From NCBI RefSeq assembly GCF_014174305.1, contig NZ_JABEQH010000001.1:62001-126000 (forward strand): DNA of 64,000 nt. The letters run 5' to 3'. Source of the DNA: Gluconacetobacter johannae. Its GTDB lineage: Bacteria > Pseudomonadota > Alphaproteobacteria > Acetobacterales > Acetobacteraceae. Positions 35,727 to 44,715 of this stretch are shown in pieces. The position numbers were made by a program, and so were the translations under genes. Below the pieces are notes generated by a model. That model ran no database searches. It saw only the letters and a program-made list of their open reading frames with translations, and was not told where the DNA came from. The stretch's first letter is position 1. Each line of letters begins with the position of its first letter.

Positions 35727-37030
35727 CGGCGACGGCCGCCGATCCGCGCGATGCGGTTTCCGGGCAGGATCCCGCGGCACGGTCCGCGCCGTTCGGGGCG
35801 GTGGCCGTCGGCTGTTCCATCGGCACCTTCATCGAATGGTTCGATTACGCCTCGTACGGCTATCTGGCCGAGACGATCGCCCGGGTGTTCTTCCCCTCCG
35901 CCGACGGGCACGCCGGGCTGATGGCGGCCTATGCCGTCTTCGCGCTGTCCTTCGTGCTGCGGCCGGTCGGCGGCGTGCTGTGGGGGCATGTGGGCGACCG
36001 GCTGGGCCGGCGTGTCGCCCTGAGCCTGTCGATCGGCACCATGTCGGTGGCGACGGTCCTGATCGCGCTGGTGCCCGGTTATGCGCGCATCGGGATGGCG
36101 GCGCCCATCGCGTTGCTGCTGTTGCGGATGACGCAGGGGTTTTCGTCCTCGGGCGAGTATGCCGGCGCATCGACCATCCTGATGGAGCACGCGCCGCCGG
36201 GGCGGCGGGGCTTTGCCACCGCGCTGGTGCCGGCCAGCGAGGCGCTGGGCCTGCTGGCCGGGGCGCTGATGGTCGCGGCGCTGTCGGGCGGGCTGACGGA
36301 CGCGCAGATGCAGGACTGGGGCTGGCGCATCCCGTTCCTGTTCGGCGCGCCGCTCGGGCTGATCGGCTGGCTGTTCCGCGCCCGGCTGGACGAAACGCTG
36401 CACAGCGTTGCCGAGGCCGAGCGCCAGGACGCGCCGATCCTGGTCCTGCTGCGCGACTACCGGCCGCAACTGCTGCTGGGCCTGGGGATTTCCGCGCTGG
36501 ATGCGATCGGCTTCTATTTCATCCTGAATTTCATGCCGGTCTTCATCTCGACGGCCGGCGTGTTGTCCAGCCATGTGGCGACGGTGGTCCAGACGGTGCT
36601 GCTGGCGGCCTTCATTCCGACGGTCTTCGCCATGGGCGTCCTGTCCGACCGGATCGGACGACGGCCGATGCTGCTGGTGGCGTCGCTTCTGTTCGTGGTG
36701 CTGACCATACCGCTGCTCTGGTTGCTGGGGCACAGCAGCTTCCTGGGCGTCGTCGCCATCGAACTGGCGTTCGGCGGCATGCTGGCGATCAATGACGGCA
36801 CGCTGCCGGGCTTCCTGACCGAACTGTTTCCCGGTCATGCGCGCTATAGCGGCTTCGCCCTGGTCTTCAACATCGCCAATGCGGCGCTAGGGGGCACCGC
36901 GCCGTTCGTGATGACGTGGATCATGCATGTCACGGGTTCGCAGGTCGTGCCGGGGGGCTGGCTGGTGAGCGTGGCGGCGGTGGCGCTGGTCTGCACGTTG
37001 CTCAGCCGGCGGTTCGCCGCCGTACGCTGA
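35723..37030 (+). CDS. MHS-family transporter coupled to creatinase
   Basis: Major facilitator of 435 residues from the metabolite:H+ symporter group that includes ProP, KgtP and ShiA. The family start (GCSIGTFIEWFDYASYGYLA), the loop motif GHVGDRLGRRVAL and LRMTQGFSSSGEYAGAS are clear. The ATG overlaps the creatinase stop, so the two proteins are made together. The obvious inference is uptake of creatine or a related zwitterionic guanidino compound, which fits the MHS preference for betaine- and dicarboxylate-like solutes; no residue proves it. Confidence 0.9.
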   Translation: MTATAADPRDAVSGQDPAARSAPFGAVAVGCSIGTFIEWFDYASYGYLAETIARVFFPSADGHAGLMAAYAVFALSFVLRPVGGVLWGHVGDRLGRRVALSLSIGTMSVATVLIALVPGYARIGMAAPIALLLLRMTQGFSSSGEYAGASTILMEHAPPGRRGFATALVPASEALGLLAGALMVAALSGGLTDAQMQDWGWRIPFLFGAPLGLIGWLFRARLDETLHSVAEAERQDAPILVLLRDYRPQLLLGLGISALDAIGFYFILNFMPVFISTAGVLSSHVATVVQTVLLAAFIPTVFAMGVLSDRIGRRPMLLVASLLFVVLTIPLLWLLGHSSFLGVVAIELAFGGMLAINDGTLPGFLTELFPGHARYSGFALVFNIANAALGGTAPFVMTWIMHVTGSQVVPGGWLVSVAAVALVCTLLSRRFAAVR

Positions 37031-37263
37031 CGGGCGCTCCCTGTGCCGGAAAAAGCGGTGGCCCGATCTGGAAAACCTTGCGGGGACGGTGCGTTGCTGC
37101 TTATCGTCGAAGGCATGGCATTCCGTGTCGCACGCAAGGTCTGGATGGGGCGCATGCGGCAGGTGGGCGGGCGCAAGCCCATGGCGTGGTGGCCGCCGCC
37201 GGGCCGGTAGGGTCGTCATCCTTCCTTCCGTACCGCCACACCATTCCGAACGGACATTCCGTC

Positions 37264-38376
37264 ATGTCATCCTTCGTCTTCACCGTGGGGGCCGACGCGC
37301 TTGCGCTGCGCTGGCCCGACGGCAGCGTTTCCACCTGCCCCTATGTCTGGCTGCGCGATAACTGCCCCTCCGTCCTGCATCCCCAGACGCGGGAGAGGAT
37401 GTTCGACCTGCTGTCCATTCCGCCCGATCCGCGTCCACGCCATGTCGCCCTCGCCGACGGGCTGCTGGTCGTCACCTGGGCGGGGGAGGAGCACGTCAGC
37501 CGCTTCCCGCTCGACTGGCTGGCCCGGCATCGGCCGGGCACGCGCCCGGCCGATCCGGCGGACATTCCGCGCGTGCCCTGGAAGGGGGATTTCCGGATTC
37601 CGCGTCACGATGCGGCCGCGATCCTGTCCGATGACGGGGCGCTGGCGGCGTGGATGGCCGACCTCGCCCGGTCGGGGCTGGCGATCGTCGGCGGCGTGGC
37701 GGACGAAGTCGGGGCCGGCAGCGCCCTGGCCGAGCGCATCGGGTTTCTGCGCCGGACGAATTTCGGCATCACGTTCGAGGTCGTCAGCCGCCCCGACCCG
37801 AACAACCTGGCCTACACGGCCGAGCATCTGCCGCTGCATACCGACCTGCCCAACCAGGAAATTCCGCCCGGCTTCCAGTTCCTGCATTGCCTGGCCAATG
37901 CGGCGGAGGGCGGCGAGTCGATGTTCGCCGACGGGATCGCCATCGCCGAGGATCTGCGTGCGGCGGATCCGGAGGCCTTCCGGTTGCTGTGCACCGTGCC
38001 GATCCCGTTTCGCTTTCACGATGCCGAGGCCGATATCGCCGTCCATCGGCCGGTCCTGACGCCGGACGACGCGGGGGGGATCCGTGAAATCCGCTATAAC
38101 GCGCATATCGCCGGCACCTTCGACATGCCGGCACAGCTCATGGCGGACTATTACCGGGCCTATCGCGCCTTCATGACGCGCACGCGGCAGGACCGCTTCG
38201 TGCTGTCGCTGAGGCTGGCGCCGGGGGACATGGTGGCGTTCGACAATCGGCGGACCCTGCACGGGCGCGGGCGCTTCCATCCTAACACCGGCTTTCGCCA
38301 CCTGCACGGATGCTATGTCGATCGGGGCGAGTTCGAAAGCCGCCTGAGGCTGCTGGCGCGCCACCGGCCCGCCTGA
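37264..38376 (+). CDS. Gamma-butyrobetaine-hydroxylase-like Fe(II)/2-oxoglutarate dioxygenase
   Basis: 370-residue TauD/TfdA-family oxygenase. The N-terminal 90 residues form the DUF971-like zinc domain of gamma-butyrobetaine hydroxylases (CPYVWLRDNCPS). The catalytic domain shows the iron ligands His-x-Asp in LPLHTDLPNQEIPPG and the distal His in NRRTLHGRG; Arg residues after it would hold 2-oxoglutarate. Known relatives hydroxylate gamma-butyrobetaine or trimethyllysine in carnitine synthesis. Bacteria rarely make carnitine, so the substrate may be another trimethylated or guanidinylated amino acid. It follows the transporter after 233 bases and may have its own promoter. Confidence 0.85.
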   Translation: MSSFVFTVGADALALRWPDGSVSTCPYVWLRDNCPSVLHPQTRERMFDLLSIPPDPRPRHVALADGLLVVTWAGEEHVSRFPLDWLARHRPGTRPADPADIPRVPWKGDFRIPRHDAAAILSDDGALAAWMADLARSGLAIVGGVADEVGAGSALAERIGFLRRTNFGITFEVVSRPDPNNLAYTAEHLPLHTDLPNQEIPPGFQFLHCLANAAEGGESMFADGIAIAEDLRAADPEAFRLLCTVPIPFRFHDAEADIAVHRPVLTPDDAGGIREIRYNAHIAGTFDMPAQLMADYYRAYRAFMTRTRQDRFVLSLRLAPGDMVAFDNRRTLHGRGRFHPNTGFRHLHGCYVDRGEFESRLRLLARHRPA

Positions 38377-38469
38377 CCAAGGCGAACCCGAAGCATCGCG
38401 GCGCGTTGGCGCGATGCCGCCCCATGCCGGGCGGCATGCCAGCGGGGCGATACCCCGGCGGAGGGCAGC

Positions 38470-39597
38470 ATGACGTGGTCAATCCCGTTGGGTCGCGTGT
38501 ACGGCACGGAGGTGCGCGTGCATGTGACGTTCCTGCTGCTGCTGCTGTGGATCGCCGTCATTGATGCCGGGCAGGGCGGCCTGCCGGCGGCCGGGCGGGG
38601 CGTGTTGTTCGTGCTGCTGGTGTTCGTCTGCATCGTCCTGCACGAATTCGGCCATGTGCTGGCCGCGCGGCGCTTTGGCGTGACGACGCCGGACATCACC
38701 CTGCTGCCCATCGGCGGTGTCGCGCGCCTGTCGCGCATTCCCGAACAGCCGGGCCAGGAACTGGTCATCGCCCTGGCAGGGCCGGCGGTGACCCTGGTCA
38801 TCGCGATGGTGCTGTTCGCCGCGACCGGGACGCGCCCGAGCCTGCAGGCCGTCGATACCGCTGGTTCGCTGGGCGGCATGGCGGCCCGGCTGGCGTCGGT
38901 CAATCTGTTCCTGCTGCTGTTCAACCTGATCCCGGCCTTTCCCATGGACGGGGGGCGCGCGTTGCGGGCGCTGCTGGGCTATCGCATGGGGTTTGTTCGG
39001 GCGACCCAGATCGCGGCGTCGGTGGGGCAGGGGTTTGCCTTCCTGCTGGGGTTCCTGGGGCTGATCGCCAACCCGATCCTGCTGTTCATCGCCCTGTTCG
39101 TCTATCTGGGCGCCGCCGCCGAGGCCCATACCGTCCAGCTTCGCCAGGTGGCGCAGGGGATGATCGTGGGGGACTCGATGATGACACGATTCGAGACCCT
39201 GCCGCTGGACGCCAGCCTGGACGACGCGGTACGGGCGCTGATCCGCACGGCCCAGCGTGTCTTTCCCGTCGTCGACGGGACGGGACGGCTGCATGGGGTC
39301 CTGACCCAGGCAGCGCTGGTCCAGCGGGCGCAGGCGGGTGATGCCAGCGCCGTCGTGGCCGACCTGATGACGCCGGGCATTCCCGCCATCCATCCCTACC
39401 AGCCCCTGGGCGACGCCTTGCGCCTGTTGCAGGACGGCAGTCTGCCGGCGGTTGCAGTGACCGACGCGACCGACCAACTGGTGGGCCTGGTCACGTCGGA
39501 GACGATCGGCGAGGTCATGCTGACCCACGGCGTCCGCCCGTCCCGGGCCGCCGCCGGCGCAGGGCGTCAGCCCGGCAGGGCGCGCGACGCCGCGTGA
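38470..39597 (+). CDS. Site-2-type M50 metalloprotease with CBS domains
   Basis: 375-residue intramembrane zinc protease. The HEFGH motif (residues 58-62) provides two zinc ligands and the catalytic Glu, and NLIPAFPMDGGRALR supplies the third ligand Asp. About six hydrophobic segments fill residues 15-215. Two CBS modules follow (about 235-290 and 295-350), which in this family bind adenine nucleotides and may set protease activity. The target is unknown. The last 31 bases overlap tail-to-tail with the polymerase gene on the other strand. Confidence 0.9.
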   Translation: MTWSIPLGRVYGTEVRVHVTFLLLLLWIAVIDAGQGGLPAAGRGVLFVLLVFVCIVLHEFGHVLAARRFGVTTPDITLLPIGGVARLSRIPEQPGQELVIALAGPAVTLVIAMVLFAATGTRPSLQAVDTAGSLGGMAARLASVNLFLLLFNLIPAFPMDGGRALRALLGYRMGFVRATQIAASVGQGFAFLLGFLGLIANPILLFIALFVYLGAAAEAHTVQLRQVAQGMIVGDSMMTRFETLPLDASLDDAVRALIRTAQRVFPVVDGTGRLHGVLTQAALVQRAQAGDASAVVADLMTPGIPAIHPYQPLGDALRLLQDGSLPAVAVTDATDQLVGLVTSETIGEVMLTHGVRPSRAAAGAGRQPGRARDAA

Positions 39598-40415
39598 AAG
39601 CCGGCCCAGGGGTCGGATGCCCGCCGCGTCAGCCGGGCTGGGGTATTCATGATGGTGAAATCGCCGGGGGCGGCGCCGGCCGCCAGGTCCGGCCATGACA
39701 GCGGCATGGACACCTTTGCGCCGGGCCGCGCGCGGGGCGAATAGGGGGCGACGGCGGTCGCCGTGCGCTGGTTTCGCAGATAATCGATCAGGATCCTGCC
39801 GTGTCGCCTGGCCTTGCTGATGGTCGAGACATACCGCCTGGGATCGTCATGGGCCATCGCGTCGGCCAGCGCATGCGCGAATGCCCGCACGGCAGTCCAG
39901 TCCGCCTGGGGGCGAAGCGGCGTCACCACATGCAGCCCCCGGCCGCCCGATGTCTTGACGAATGCCGCCAGGCCGGCGCGCTCCAACCGGTCGCGGATTT
40001 CGATCGCCGCGTCGCATATGGCGGTCCAGCCCACGTCGTCGCCGGGGTCGAGGTCCATGACGATCCGGTCCGGATGCTCCAGATCCGCCACGGGGGCGTT
40101 CCAGACATGAATTTCCAGGGCCGCCGAATGGATCAGGTCCACCAGCCCGTCGAGGTCGCGGATGGCGATCAGGGGGCGGTCCGGCGTGGCGGGGTCGATG
40201 GCCGGATGGATATGCGGGCGCATGCCCTTCCAGGGATGGCGCTGGAAAAACGAGTCGCCCGTCACCCCCTCGGGGCAGCGCAGCACCGTCAGGGGGCGGT
40301 CGATGACATGGGGTTCCATCCAGCGCCAGACCGCGCGGCCATACTCCGCAAGGTCGGCTTTCGTCACCCGTTCGTCGGGCCAGTACAGGCGATCGGCGTG
40401 CGTGGTGTCGGGCAT
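39567..40415 (-). CDS. Stand-alone LigD-type polymerase/primase
   Basis: 282-residue protein made of the POL domain of LigD only. It closely parallels the C terminus of the LigD at 3.3 kb: DRLYWPDERVTKADLAEY, LRCPEGVTGDSFFQRHPWKG, MDLDPGDDVGW with the metal-binding DxD, KTSGGRGLHVVTPL, and ILIDYLRNQRTATAVAPYS with the third Asp. Such separate polymerases fill gaps or add ribonucleotides at DNA ends, and occur beside ku/ligD in several bacteria. Here it lies about 34 kb away, between a protease gene and a cyclase gene. All catalytic residues are intact, so it should be active. Confidence 0.93.
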   Translation of the reverse strand: MPDTTHADRLYWPDERVTKADLAEYGRAVWRWMEPHVIDRPLTVLRCPEGVTGDSFFQRHPWKGMRPHIHPAIDPATPDRPLIAIRDLDGLVDLIHSAALEIHVWNAPVADLEHPDRIVMDLDPGDDVGWTAICDAAIEIRDRLERAGLAAFVKTSGGRGLHVVTPLRPQADWTAVRAFAHALADAMAHDDPRRYVSTISKARRHGRILIDYLRNQRTATAVAPYSPRARPGAKVSMPLSWPDLAAGAAPGDFTIMNTPARLTRRASDPWAGFHAASRALPG

Positions 40416-40465
40416 GTCGGCCTCCGTCCGATGGCGGCTCCATCGTCCCGGCCGGGGCCGGCCGC

Positions 40466-41869
40466 CTACGGCGTCAGGACGGTTGCGTTGTGGTCTACGC
40501 CCGCGACCTCGACACGGTTCCGTCCGTTTCTCTTGGCCTGGTAAAGGGCCACGTCGGCCGCCTTCAGCAGATTTTCATAGTCGGGATGGCCGGAATAGAG
40601 GGCGCCGCCGATCGACACCGTCACCTGGGCGATGCTGCCGTCGGGCAGGCTGACGGGGGTTTCCTCGATCAGCCGGCGCAGGCGCTCGGCGGTCTGGATC
40701 ATCTGCGGCTGGTCGGTGTCGCCCAGGATCATCAGGAATTCCTCGCCGCCATAGCGGAAGAGCATGTCGCTCAACCGGCCGGCTTCCTCCAGCGTGTGGG
40801 CCACCGCCCGCAGCACGGAATCGCCGGCGGCATGTCCATGGGTGTCGTTGACGCGCTTGAAATGATCGACGTCGATGAACAGCACGCTCAGCGGACGGCC
40901 GGTCTGGCTGGCGACACGCAGTTCGTAGGCCATGATCGACGGCAGGAAGCGGCGATTCATCGCGCGGGTCAGCGGGTCCTCGACGTCGCTGCTGCTGCGG
41001 CTGTTGCGGAACATGACCTCGAGACTGTTCATGATCTCGGTCACGCCGACATGCAGGGCCGCCAGGCTGGCCGAGGTGTCCCGCCTTGCCTGTATGTCGT
41101 CGGAAATCGCCGGCAGCAATTGTTCGTCCACGCGCGCGATCAGGTTGGTCAGATGGGCCACGATGTCCGTGCCCTCGAACAGCAGGCCGACCTTGTATGT
41201 CACCCACAGCCCGAATGCCGAACGCGAGAGCCGCATCGCCGCGAGATCGTCCGGCGTCTTCATCACATAGATCGAGCGCAGGACATTGTAGCTCCAGGCC
41301 ATCAGGGTGGCCTTCTGGGCCTCGCCCTCGCGCGGCAGGTCCTGATTCATGGCGAACAGCCGGTACGCCGTGTCGGTCGAACTCGCGCGTTCCCGATGGC
41401 GCCAGTAGGACAGCGAGATCACGCCCTGCGCCGCCGACAGGGCATTCGCCACATAGATGACGGCATCGGTGAGCTGGTCGTGCGGCAGTTCTTCCTTGCC
41501 CAATTGCTGGATCAGCTTGCGCTGGATCAGCGAGATGCCTTCGGAGACCAGATGAAGCGGAATCGCCGCGCGGGCGTGATAGCGGCCGATATGGCGCTGG
41601 GCCTCGATCACATGGGTGGGATTTTGCGGGGAGGCGGAAAACAGGTCCGCCAGCCAGCGGGCCAGGGTGCCGCGCAGCCGGTTTGTCGTTTCGGCATCCG
41701 CCAGGAAACGTTTCCCCTGGGGATGGGAGGAAAAATGATCGTAGAACGCCGCGACCAGAAAGGGGCTCAACTGCCCGATCATCGCATGGACCTGCTGGCG
41801 CGTGATGTCCGACACTTCCGCGACGACATCCTTCAGCTCGGCGTCGCCCTCATGGAGAGAGAGTGTCAT
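40466..41869 (-). CDS. Globin-coupled diguanylate cyclase (DosC-like oxygen sensor)
   Basis: 467-residue cyclase that makes cyclic di-GMP. The N-terminal globin sensor (about 10-165) has proximal His98 in RHIGRYHAR and Tyr43 in AAFYDHF, the same positions as the haem ligand and distal tyrosine of E. coli DosC. A helical linker domain follows to about 295. The GGDEF domain holds active-site GGEEF at 374-378 and an inhibitory site RLSD at 365-368, exactly five residues upstream, so product inhibition is expected. The gene has a GGAG about 6 bases upstream of the ATG. It probably links oxygen level to biofilm or cellulose production, a trait of acetic acid bacteria, by inference. Confidence 0.94.
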   Translation of the reverse strand: MTLSLHEGDAELKDVVAEVSDITRQQVHAMIGQLSPFLVAAFYDHFSSHPQGKRFLADAETTNRLRGTLARWLADLFSASPQNPTHVIEAQRHIGRYHARAAIPLHLVSEGISLIQRKLIQQLGKEELPHDQLTDAVIYVANALSAAQGVISLSYWRHRERASSTDTAYRLFAMNQDLPREGEAQKATLMAWSYNVLRSIYVMKTPDDLAAMRLSRSAFGLWVTYKVGLLFEGTDIVAHLTNLIARVDEQLLPAISDDIQARRDTSASLAALHVGVTEIMNSLEVMFRNSRSSSDVEDPLTRAMNRRFLPSIMAYELRVASQTGRPLSVLFIDVDHFKRVNDTHGHAAGDSVLRAVAHTLEEAGRLSDMLFRYGGEEFLMILGDTDQPQMIQTAERLRRLIEETPVSLPDGSIAQVTVSIGGALYSGHPDYENLLKAADVALYQAKRNGRNRVEVAGVDHNATVLTP

Positions 41870-42219
41870 GCGTGGCTCCGATCATCCGCATCCCGCGGAA
41901 AAAGCGATCCGGGACACCAGGGAAATCCGCGTAAAGACCGAAGGGACACCATGTATTCCTGATCCGTCGGCGCGCCCGAGGCACCATTGTCACGTTGGAG
42001 GACCATATCCGAAGCCCCGCCTCAAATAACCCTAGAGAGAATTCCGCCCCGTGTCAGGTCTTGATTTGAATATGTGAGTTGCGACCGGAAGATCCGGCGG
42101 AATTCCGGATCGCTGTCGATGCGTCCCTTGCATCATATCGGAACCGGTAGGAAAATCCCCGTCGTTCAAGCGGGGGCGCGTGGAGCGCCGGTCCGGGACA
42201 ATCCGGGGGAAAGTGATCG
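41870..42219. other. Intergenic region with two hairpins, no gene seen
   Basis: 350 bases between the divergent cyclase and permease genes. It contains a 7-bp stem GATCCGG/CCGGATC (42091-42097/42105-42111, seven-base loop) and CCCCG/CGGGG (42157-42161/42171-42175). The base composition is more AT-rich around 42030-42080, a likely promoter area, but I could not choose convincing -35 and -10 boxes. It does not show the paired kissing-loop layout of a purine riboswitch. Confidence 0.5.
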
Positions 42220-43581
42220 TTGACGCAGGAAGTGGGGCGCCCGGCCGGGTGGATCGACCGCTATTTTCACGTGACGCGACGGGGGTCGACCCTGGGGCGG
42301 GAACTGGTCGCGGGCCTGACCACGTTCGGGGCCATGGCGTATATCATGATCGTCAATCCGGCGATCATGGCGCTGGCGGGCCTGGGCCGGCACGACATGA
42401 TTATGACCACGATCGCCGCCGCCGTCTGCGGGTCGCTGCTGATGGCGCTGATGGCCAACCTGCCGATCGCGCTGGCCCCGGCCATGAGCAGCAACCTGGT
42501 CTTCGCACAGATCGTGGTGGCGCAGATGGGGATCGCGCCGTCCGTCGCCTTCACCATGGTCCTGATCGGGGGCATGGCGTTCGTGGCCCTGTCGCTGACG
42601 CAGTGGCGGCAACGGATCGTGCTGGGCTTTCCGGCCCCGGTGCGTAACGGCATCCATTGCGCGATCGGCGCCTTCATCGCCCATATCGGGATGGTCAGCG
42701 GCGGCCTTGCGGTCAAGGGGGGGCAGGGGTTCAGTTTCGGATCGCTGCGTGATCCGGCGGTGCTGCTGTGCCTGGGCGGCGTCGTCCTGGCGGCGGCGGT
42801 GCAGATGCTGCGCGTACCCGCCGGCATGCTGGTGTCGATCGTGGTGCTGACCGTCGCGGGATGCTTCGTCCGCATGCCGGGCGGCGCCACGGTCACCCAC
42901 CTGCCGGCGAACTGGCTGGAATGGCCGCATTATCCGACCGGCATGCTGCTGTCGTTCGACTTTCACGGCTTCCTGTCGCATATCGGCCTCGTCCTGCCCG
43001 TGACGATGTATTTCTTCCTCGGCGATTTCTTCGACGCCACGGGAACGATGATGGCGATCACCCGGCGGGCCGGCCTGACGGTCGAGGACGGTCAGCCCGT
43101 GCTGGGCCGCGCGGCCTTCGCCGCCGACGGGGCGGCCAGCGTCATCGGGTCGGTCCTGGGGACCTCCACCGTGTCGGCCTATCTGGAATCGCTGGTGGGG
43201 GTCGAGGCCGGCGGCCGCACCGGGCTGGTCGGGGTCACGGTGGCGGTGCTGTTCCTGCTGTCGTCCTTCCTGTGGCCCATCATCACCGCCGTGCCGGCGG
43301 TCGCCACCGCGCCGGTGCTGATCCTGGTCGGGTTGGGCATGCTGTCGGACATGGGCCGGATGGACCTCTCCGACTCCGGGGGACTGCTGGCGCCGCTGCT
43401 GATGATCCTGGTCACGGTCATGACCGGCAATTTCATGGTCAGCCTGGCGTTGGGGCTGCTGCTGTACACGGCGCTGGCGGTCGCGGGGCGCCGCTGGGCG
43501 GACCTGACGCCGATCCTGCTGTTTCTCGACGCGGTCTTCGTCGTCTATCTGGTGCTGGCCAGCGGCATGGGGGAGGCATGA
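42220..43581 (+). CDS. NCS2-family purine permease (AzgA/PbuG type)
   Basis: 453-residue transporter of the hypoxanthine/guanine/adenine branch of NCS2. It has many hydrophobic helices and the family start ELVAGLTTFGAMAYIMIVNPAIM, plus the SSVIGSVLGTSTVSAYLES-like segment ASVIGSVLGTSTVSAYLES that helps form the substrate site. The GDFFDATGTM sequence is the other conserved part. The start is TTG with GGGGGA 9 bases upstream. Its last codon overlaps the next gene's ATG. The base transported cannot be told from the sequence. Confidence 0.9.
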   Translation: MTQEVGRPAGWIDRYFHVTRRGSTLGRELVAGLTTFGAMAYIMIVNPAIMALAGLGRHDMIMTTIAAAVCGSLLMALMANLPIALAPAMSSNLVFAQIVVAQMGIAPSVAFTMVLIGGMAFVALSLTQWRQRIVLGFPAPVRNGIHCAIGAFIAHIGMVSGGLAVKGGQGFSFGSLRDPAVLLCLGGVVLAAAVQMLRVPAGMLVSIVVLTVAGCFVRMPGGATVTHLPANWLEWPHYPTGMLLSFDFHGFLSHIGLVLPVTMYFFLGDFFDATGTMMAITRRAGLTVEDGQPVLGRAAFAADGAASVIGSVLGTSTVSAYLESLVGVEAGGRTGLVGVTVAVLFLLSSFLWPIITAVPAVATAPVLILVGLGMLSDMGRMDLSDSGGLLAPLLMILVTVMTGNFMVSLALGLLLYTALAVAGRRWADLTPILLFLDAVFVVYLVLASGMGEA

Positions 43582-44225
43582 TCTTGCGGCGCGGACTGGT
43601 CCTGTCGAGTCTTCTGCTGGCGGCGGTGGCTGCGCCCGCTACGGCCCGCGCGGCGGACTGGCCCGACACCCCGGCGTCGCGGCAGCAACTCCAGGCCCTG
43701 ATCGACACACTGGACGACCGGCTGCTGCACCAGCCCAGCGCCACCCTGACGCTGGAGGAATGGTGCCGTGCCCACGCCCTGGCGCCCGTCGCCCGCGTCG
43801 TGGCGCACCGCGTCCCTGGGGCGCAGAAGCCGCCGACGCCGGCCCAGCGGCGGGTTCTGGACGTCGATCCGCGCGAACCGGTCCGCTATCGCCGGGTGGA
43901 TCTGGCCTGCGGCGACCGGGTGCTGTCGGTGGCCGACAACTGGTATGTCCCCGCCCGCCTGACGCCCGAGATGAACGCGGCGCTCGATCACAGCGACATC
44001 GCCTTCGGCCACGCCGTGGCGGCGCTGCATTTCACGCGGCGCACGCTGGAGAGCACGCGCCTGTGGTCGCCGGGGGCGCCGCCATCCACCCCGGGGGTGA
44101 TCCGGCCGCCGGCCGCAATCCTGCGGCATCGCGCGGTGCTGTATCGGCAGGACGGCGTTCCGTTCAGCGAGGTGGTGGAGACCTATACCGGCGCGATGCT
44201 GGACTTCCCGCCGCCATCGCGCTGA
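43578..44225 (+). CDS. Exported chorismate-lyase-like protein
   Basis: 215-residue protein with a signal peptide (LVLSSLLLAAVAAPATARAA, cleavage near residue 26). The mature part resembles the UbiC/UTRA fold: DPREPVRYRRVDLACGD, VLSVADNWYVPARL, and ILRHRAVLYRQDGVPFSEVVETYT. UbiC makes 4-hydroxybenzoate from chorismate in the cytoplasm, so an exported relative probably binds or acts on another small aromatic compound. The ATG overlaps the permease stop (ATGA). A TTG at 43584 is 7 bases after GGGAGG and is an alternative start. Function is not established; the fold is inferred from motif pattern. Confidence 0.6.
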   Translation: MILRRGLVLSSLLLAAVAAPATARAADWPDTPASRQQLQALIDTLDDRLLHQPSATLTLEEWCRAHALAPVARVVAHRVPGAQKPPTPAQRRVLDVDPREPVRYRRVDLACGDRVLSVADNWYVPARLTPEMNAALDHSDIAFGHAVAALHFTRRTLESTRLWSPGAPPSTPGVIRPPAAILRHRAVLYRQDGVPFSEVVETYTGAMLDFPPPSR

Positions 44226-44235
44226 CATTCCCGCC

Positions 44236-44715
44236 ATGCAGAAGGACGACCCCGCCATGACCGGCCCGACCCTGGATCTGCGCGACCCCGTCCTGCCGGC
44301 CGGCGCGGTCCGCGACGCGCTGGCGTTGTCCCCGCACCCCGAGGGCGGCTGGTACCGCGAACTGTGGCGCGACAGCCCGCCCGGCGGCGGGCGGGGGGCC
44401 GCCACGACCATCCAGTTCCTGCTGGCCGAAGGCGAACGCTCGCACTGGCACCGGGTGGACGCCGCCGAGATCTGGTGCTGGCAGGGCGGCGCGCCGCTGC
44501 GCCTGCGAATCGCGGACAAGGCGGGCGTGGAGCGCGTGATCGCGCTGGGGCCGCGTCCCGGGGCGGGAGAGGTGCTCCAGGCCGTCGTTCCGGCCCATGC
44601 GTGGCAGGCGGCCGAAAGCCTGGGGGCCTGGAGCCTGGTCGGCTGCATCGTGGCCCCGGCCTTCCTGTTCGAGAGTTTCGAACTGGCGCCCCCCGGCTGG
44701 ACACCCGGATCGTGA
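44236..44715 (+). CDS. DUF985-family cupin
   Basis: 159-residue small beta-barrel protein. The family pattern is plain: LSPHPEGGWYRELWRD, TTIQFLLAEGERSHWHRVDAAEIWCW and QAVVPAHAWQAAESLGAWSLVGCIVAPAF. Two histidines in SHWHRVD and one in PAHAWQ could bind a metal. Members of this family are mostly uncharacterised; some are epimerase-like. An internal ATG at 44257 is an alternative start. The TGA overlaps the start of the NUDIX gene (GTGA), implying coupled translation and a shared process. Confidence 0.85.
   Translation: MQKDDPAMTGPTLDLRDPVLPAGAVRDALALSPHPEGGWYRELWRDSPPGGGRGAATTIQFLLAEGERSHWHRVDAAEIWCWQGGAPLRLRIADKAGVERVIALGPRPGAGEVLQAVVPAHAWQAAESLGAWSLVGCIVAPAFLFESFELAPPGWTPGS

Noticed and set aside
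41870-42219. Possible purine riboswitch ahead of the NCS2 permease
   Set aside because: The hairpins do not form the three-way junction with two complementary loops, and the conserved core bases were not found.
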